Shown here piece by piece: positions 61,361-64,000 of a DNA stretch of 64,000 nt. The notes beneath the pieces are model-generated. The model saw only the letters and a list, made by a program, of their open reading frames with translations. It was not told the origin of the DNA and ran no database searches. The stretch is from Abelmoschus esculentus (lineage: Eukaryota > Streptophyta > Magnoliopsida > Malvales > Malvaceae), in assembly GCA_035048815.1 (NCBI GenBank), contig JAUCBN010000042.1, positions 14,298,501 through 14,362,500 of the forward strand. Direction: 5' to 3'. The translations under genes were made by a program, and so were the position numbers. Positions within the stretch are counted from its first letter, which is position 1; each line of letters starts with the position of its first letter.

Positions 61361-61534
61361 ATCAATGAGTTGGTATAAGTGGTAAGCAATTTGGTTTTGT
61401 TTAAGCAAGTTTTAGGTTCGATATATTATGTACACAAAAAATTTATTGGAGACTCACCCACTAAAACTAGGTGTATGATACGTGTTGGACTGAATTAGTC
61501 AGGGCTAGACTCTAAAATCAAAAAAATAATAAAA
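61361..61534 (+). mobile_element. tRNA-derived SINE-like element (about 174 bp)
   Basis: The 5' part looks like a tRNA: GTTGGTATAAGTGGTAAGCA resembles a Pol III A box and GGTTCGATAT a B box, about 30 bp apart. The 3' end runs into an A-rich tail (AAAATCAAAAAAATAATAAA). The flanks AATAATTAGTT (61350-61360) and AATAATTCGTT (61535-61545) match at ten of eleven bases, as expected for an L1-type target-primed insertion. No recent transcription can be inferred. Confidence 0.65.
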
Positions 61535-61888
61535 AATAATTCGTTAATTGATTAATTCGAATCAAATTTATTATTGAGATAATTTTTTAATTTATTTTTT
61601 TTGTTTTTAATATTTAAATTTAAACTCTTAATTTTATTTTAAAATTTTAAAATTTACTAAACGATATTAAATTATTTATCGTAATAATTTTATTAATTAT
61701 TTGTATGTATTTTTAATAACAATAATCATAACATACTTTTGTTAAAATAACAAAAATAATGTGGTATTATTCCAATTCCAGGAGTTGTCCGCCTATGGGA
61801 ATGCATAAATTATGCTGTGTTTGGGGGGTGTTAATTATTGAGGAGATCCTTGTATTATTTGATCTTATTTATTTATTATGACAAAAAA

Positions 61889-62435
61889 TAAGAGTGGATA
61901 AAAAATTCTATTATTTAGTTCTGGATCCGATAAGACGGTGAATTTTTATTTAGTATTGGTTTCGGTGGGATCGAGATTGAATATAAAATTTAGGTTCCGG
62001 TCATAACCGAGATCGGGACTGAATCTTGATTTTTTGGACTCAATACCCGGCAGGTACCTAATAGGACCGGGACCAATACAAAATATCTGGTATTGTTTTT
62101 TTTTCTTATCAAACTTTCTCTTATGTGTGAATATTTTGAGTATGACTAGTTTTAAAATTTTAATTTTTAAGTCTACAATATTCTAATTTTATTATTTAAT
62201 ATTATTATTGGTGGTTAAATTTTTTCTCTAATTACTCAATTTTTTAAGAAAAAAACTAATTGACCGGGTACCCGGTATTAGAACCGTTACCCATCAGTAA
62301 CGAGACCGATTTTTAAAATTTAAGACCCGGTGTGACCAGAATCGAGACTAGTTTTATTTTTTAGGAACCGACGATTACCGATATCAGGTCTAATTCTATT
62401 TAAATTGATCAAATACTTAATCTTACCCATCCCTA
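61889..62435. mobile_element. Possible hAT-like element (547 bp)
   Basis: The left end TAAGAGTGGATAA and the right end CTTACCCATCCCTA are imperfect inverted repeats. The A-rich flanking 8-mers ACAAAAAA and ATAAATAA match at six of eight, which is weak because of their composition. The interior has repeated ACCGGGAC/GGTCCCGG-like words, as in non-autonomous hAT families. Confidence 0.45.
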
Positions 62436-62921
62436 ATAAATAATAGTAGTCACATTTTGTAAATATTTTTTTATGAATAAAGGTATGGTATTAATTATTT
62501 AGGAACGGTTGCATTGATGAACTACCAAAGTTAAAGCTGTTGAAAATTATTTTTGATATTAGTGATACCTATACAGTTTTTTTAAACTAGAATATATTTA
62601 ACAGTAAAATGATTATAAAAAAATTATACCCTAAACATTAAAAAAATTGTGTAAAGTAAAATCTAAAGGCGTAAAAGCTGTTAAATATAAAATCTAATAC
62701 CTCTAAAAGAATTTGAAAAAGAATATATTAAAATTATATTTAATAAATTATTATTTTATCAAAAATATTTTTCGAAGAAAATAAAATTCTCCCGTTATTA
62801 TTTTTGGTATATCGATACAATCACAAAAAATAAATCATAATTTTTATAATTTAACCTCTTTCGTTAATAAAAATATTTGATGATACTTATTAGTTATCAC
62901 ACGAAGTTTAAACTATCGAAA

Positions 62922-62976
62922 GATAGATTTAAATTGTTATAAAAAAGTGTCGATAGATTTAAATTGTTATAAAAAA
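62922..62976. repeat. 30-bp tandem repeat, nearly two copies
   Basis: GATAGATTTAAATTGTTATA plus AAAAA occurs at 62922-62946 and again at 62952-62976. Confidence 0.9.
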
Positions 62977-63423
62977 ACACTTTTTTATATATAAAAAAAA
63001 AACAGATAAAAAAACAGTCATAGAAGCAAATATAATATGAAACTGACAAAATAAAGTTTTAAAAATTATAACTAAATTTTATTAATAAAAATAAATTTTA
63101 TTTATATATACAATCAATAAAATGACTAGCGATCGCTGTCGATTAAAAATAATATATAAAGAAAATTAAAAAGATTTTAAATCCTCTTAAAACAACTGAA
63201 AGAAATAAAATAATTATTAGGATTTTATTAGGATACTGATATTCGTCGTTTCATACCTATATACAACCTGGCAATGGCAAATGCTCTTTATAGTCTATAG
63301 TCTATATACGTCCATGTGATCTTTGACTTCATTTTTTTATTACTAATTTTAGAAAATCCATTTTTTTTCCTACTAAACATTTTAAAAATTTATTATTTTG
63401 TAGGACTCCTCGGATATTGTATT

Positions 63424-63923
63424 TAGGGTGAGTAAAATTTGATTTGATTCGAAAAAATTAAATAATTTGATTTGACTTAAGATGAAAATATTCAATTCGT
63501 TTTGATTCGACTCGAAAAAAATTAAATAAAGTTTGAATTGTAAAATGAAAATTCGAATAACTCAAATAACTCAAAATTAAATGATTAATTTTTAAGTTTG
63601 AGACGAGTCAATCAATTTTTTATGATATATACATTGATATATAAATATAAAGAAATATCGCTACATATGAAAATATGTATACATATCTTATATAATTAGA
63701 GAAAATCGTTTAAATTAAAATCAAATCATACTATAACATGATAAATAATTACAAATAAATATTTATAGGAATTCAAAAACTCGACTTGATTCGACTCGAC
63801 TCGAATTTCTTAAACTCGACTTGAACCAAAAAAAAAATCAAATAAAGTTTGAGTTATAAAATATAACTCGTAAACTCGAATAACTCAATCTTTTGACTCA
63901 ACTTGATCGAATACTCACCTCTA
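63424..63923. mobile_element. Non-autonomous hAT-like element (500 bp) with perfect 8-bp target duplication
   Basis: ATTGTATT occurs exactly at 63416-63423 and 63924-63931. The ends TAGGGTGAGTAAAATTTGAT and the inverted right end ATACTCACCTCTA fit hAT termini. The interior is AT-rich with repeated GATTCGACTCGA-type words and no transposase. It resembles the element at 57602-58094 in size and word content. Confidence 0.88.
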
Positions 63924-64000
63924 ATTGTATTGTATATTCAAACATTATGTAATCTTATTAATATATATGGTATAAAGATAATTGTACGATAGATCGAATA

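Larger units (their letters stand above)
56414..64000. other. Intergenic DNA with several bounded small transposons
   Basis: No protein gene is recognised in 7.6 kb. The first 600 bp should hold the SIN3 promoter and leader. The listed hAT-like, Mutator-like and SINE-like insertions occupy much of the rest. Confidence 0.6.

Noticed and set aside
1..64000. CRISPR arrays, bacterial operons, biosynthetic gene cluster
   Set aside because: No regularly spaced repeats of that type, no prokaryotic gene organisation, and the seven protein genes belong to unrelated pathways.

Overview
The window is plant nuclear DNA from a eudicot. The evidence is spliced genes with GT-AG introns, a PARVUS-type GT8 gene, SNL-type SIN3, a class I formin, a WVD2-like gene, a tRNA-Ile(AAT), AT-rich intergenic DNA and many short non-autonomous transposons. 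The very long (3.3 kb) TGTAATACCCC-type solo LTR would fit a Malvaceae genome such as cotton (Gossypium), but that is an inference from general knowledge and not proven here.

Layout. 1-1689: no gene seen. 1690-9864: a complete but dead Ty1/copia retrotransposon on the minus strand, with 187-bp LTRs and a 5-bp target duplication; a 3283-bp solo LTR is inserted between its integrase and reverse transcriptase regions with its own 5-bp duplication. 9865-16464: a repeat-rich stretch with six copies of a small element carrying CCCTAAA/TTTAGGG-like motifs, surrounding a single-exon JINGUBANG-type WD40 gene (minus). 16465-18701: a four-exon aldo-keto reductase (plus) whose last intron holds a piece of plastid rps4. 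22307-24801: a two-exon class I formin (plus). 25195-25268: tRNA-Ile(AAT). 27481-30058: a six-exon WVD2-like (TPX2 family) gene (minus). 33766-34881: an intronless galacturonosyltransferase-like GT8 gene (minus). 39458-44803: the eight-exon mitochondrial pyruvate dehydrogenase E1-alpha gene (minus). 48190-56302: a 22-exon SIN3-like corepressor gene (minus), which I could join in frame from start to stop (1437 residues). 56303-64000: no gene seen, but several well-bounded small transposons (hAT-like, Mutator-like, SINE-like).

The genes do not form a pathway or cluster. They are independent housekeeping or developmental genes (cell wall, cytoskeleton, mitochondrial carbon metabolism, chromatin) on both strands. 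Exon borders were placed by hand from splice signals and reading frame; summed exon lengths are multiples of three for each spliced gene. I found no evidence of a previously undescribed system. The most notable structures are the nested retrotransposons, the plastid insert in an intron, the C19 tract next to a SIN3 splice donor, the eroded KLEEK-type motif in the WVD2-like gene, and a set of short transposons with recognisable target duplications.
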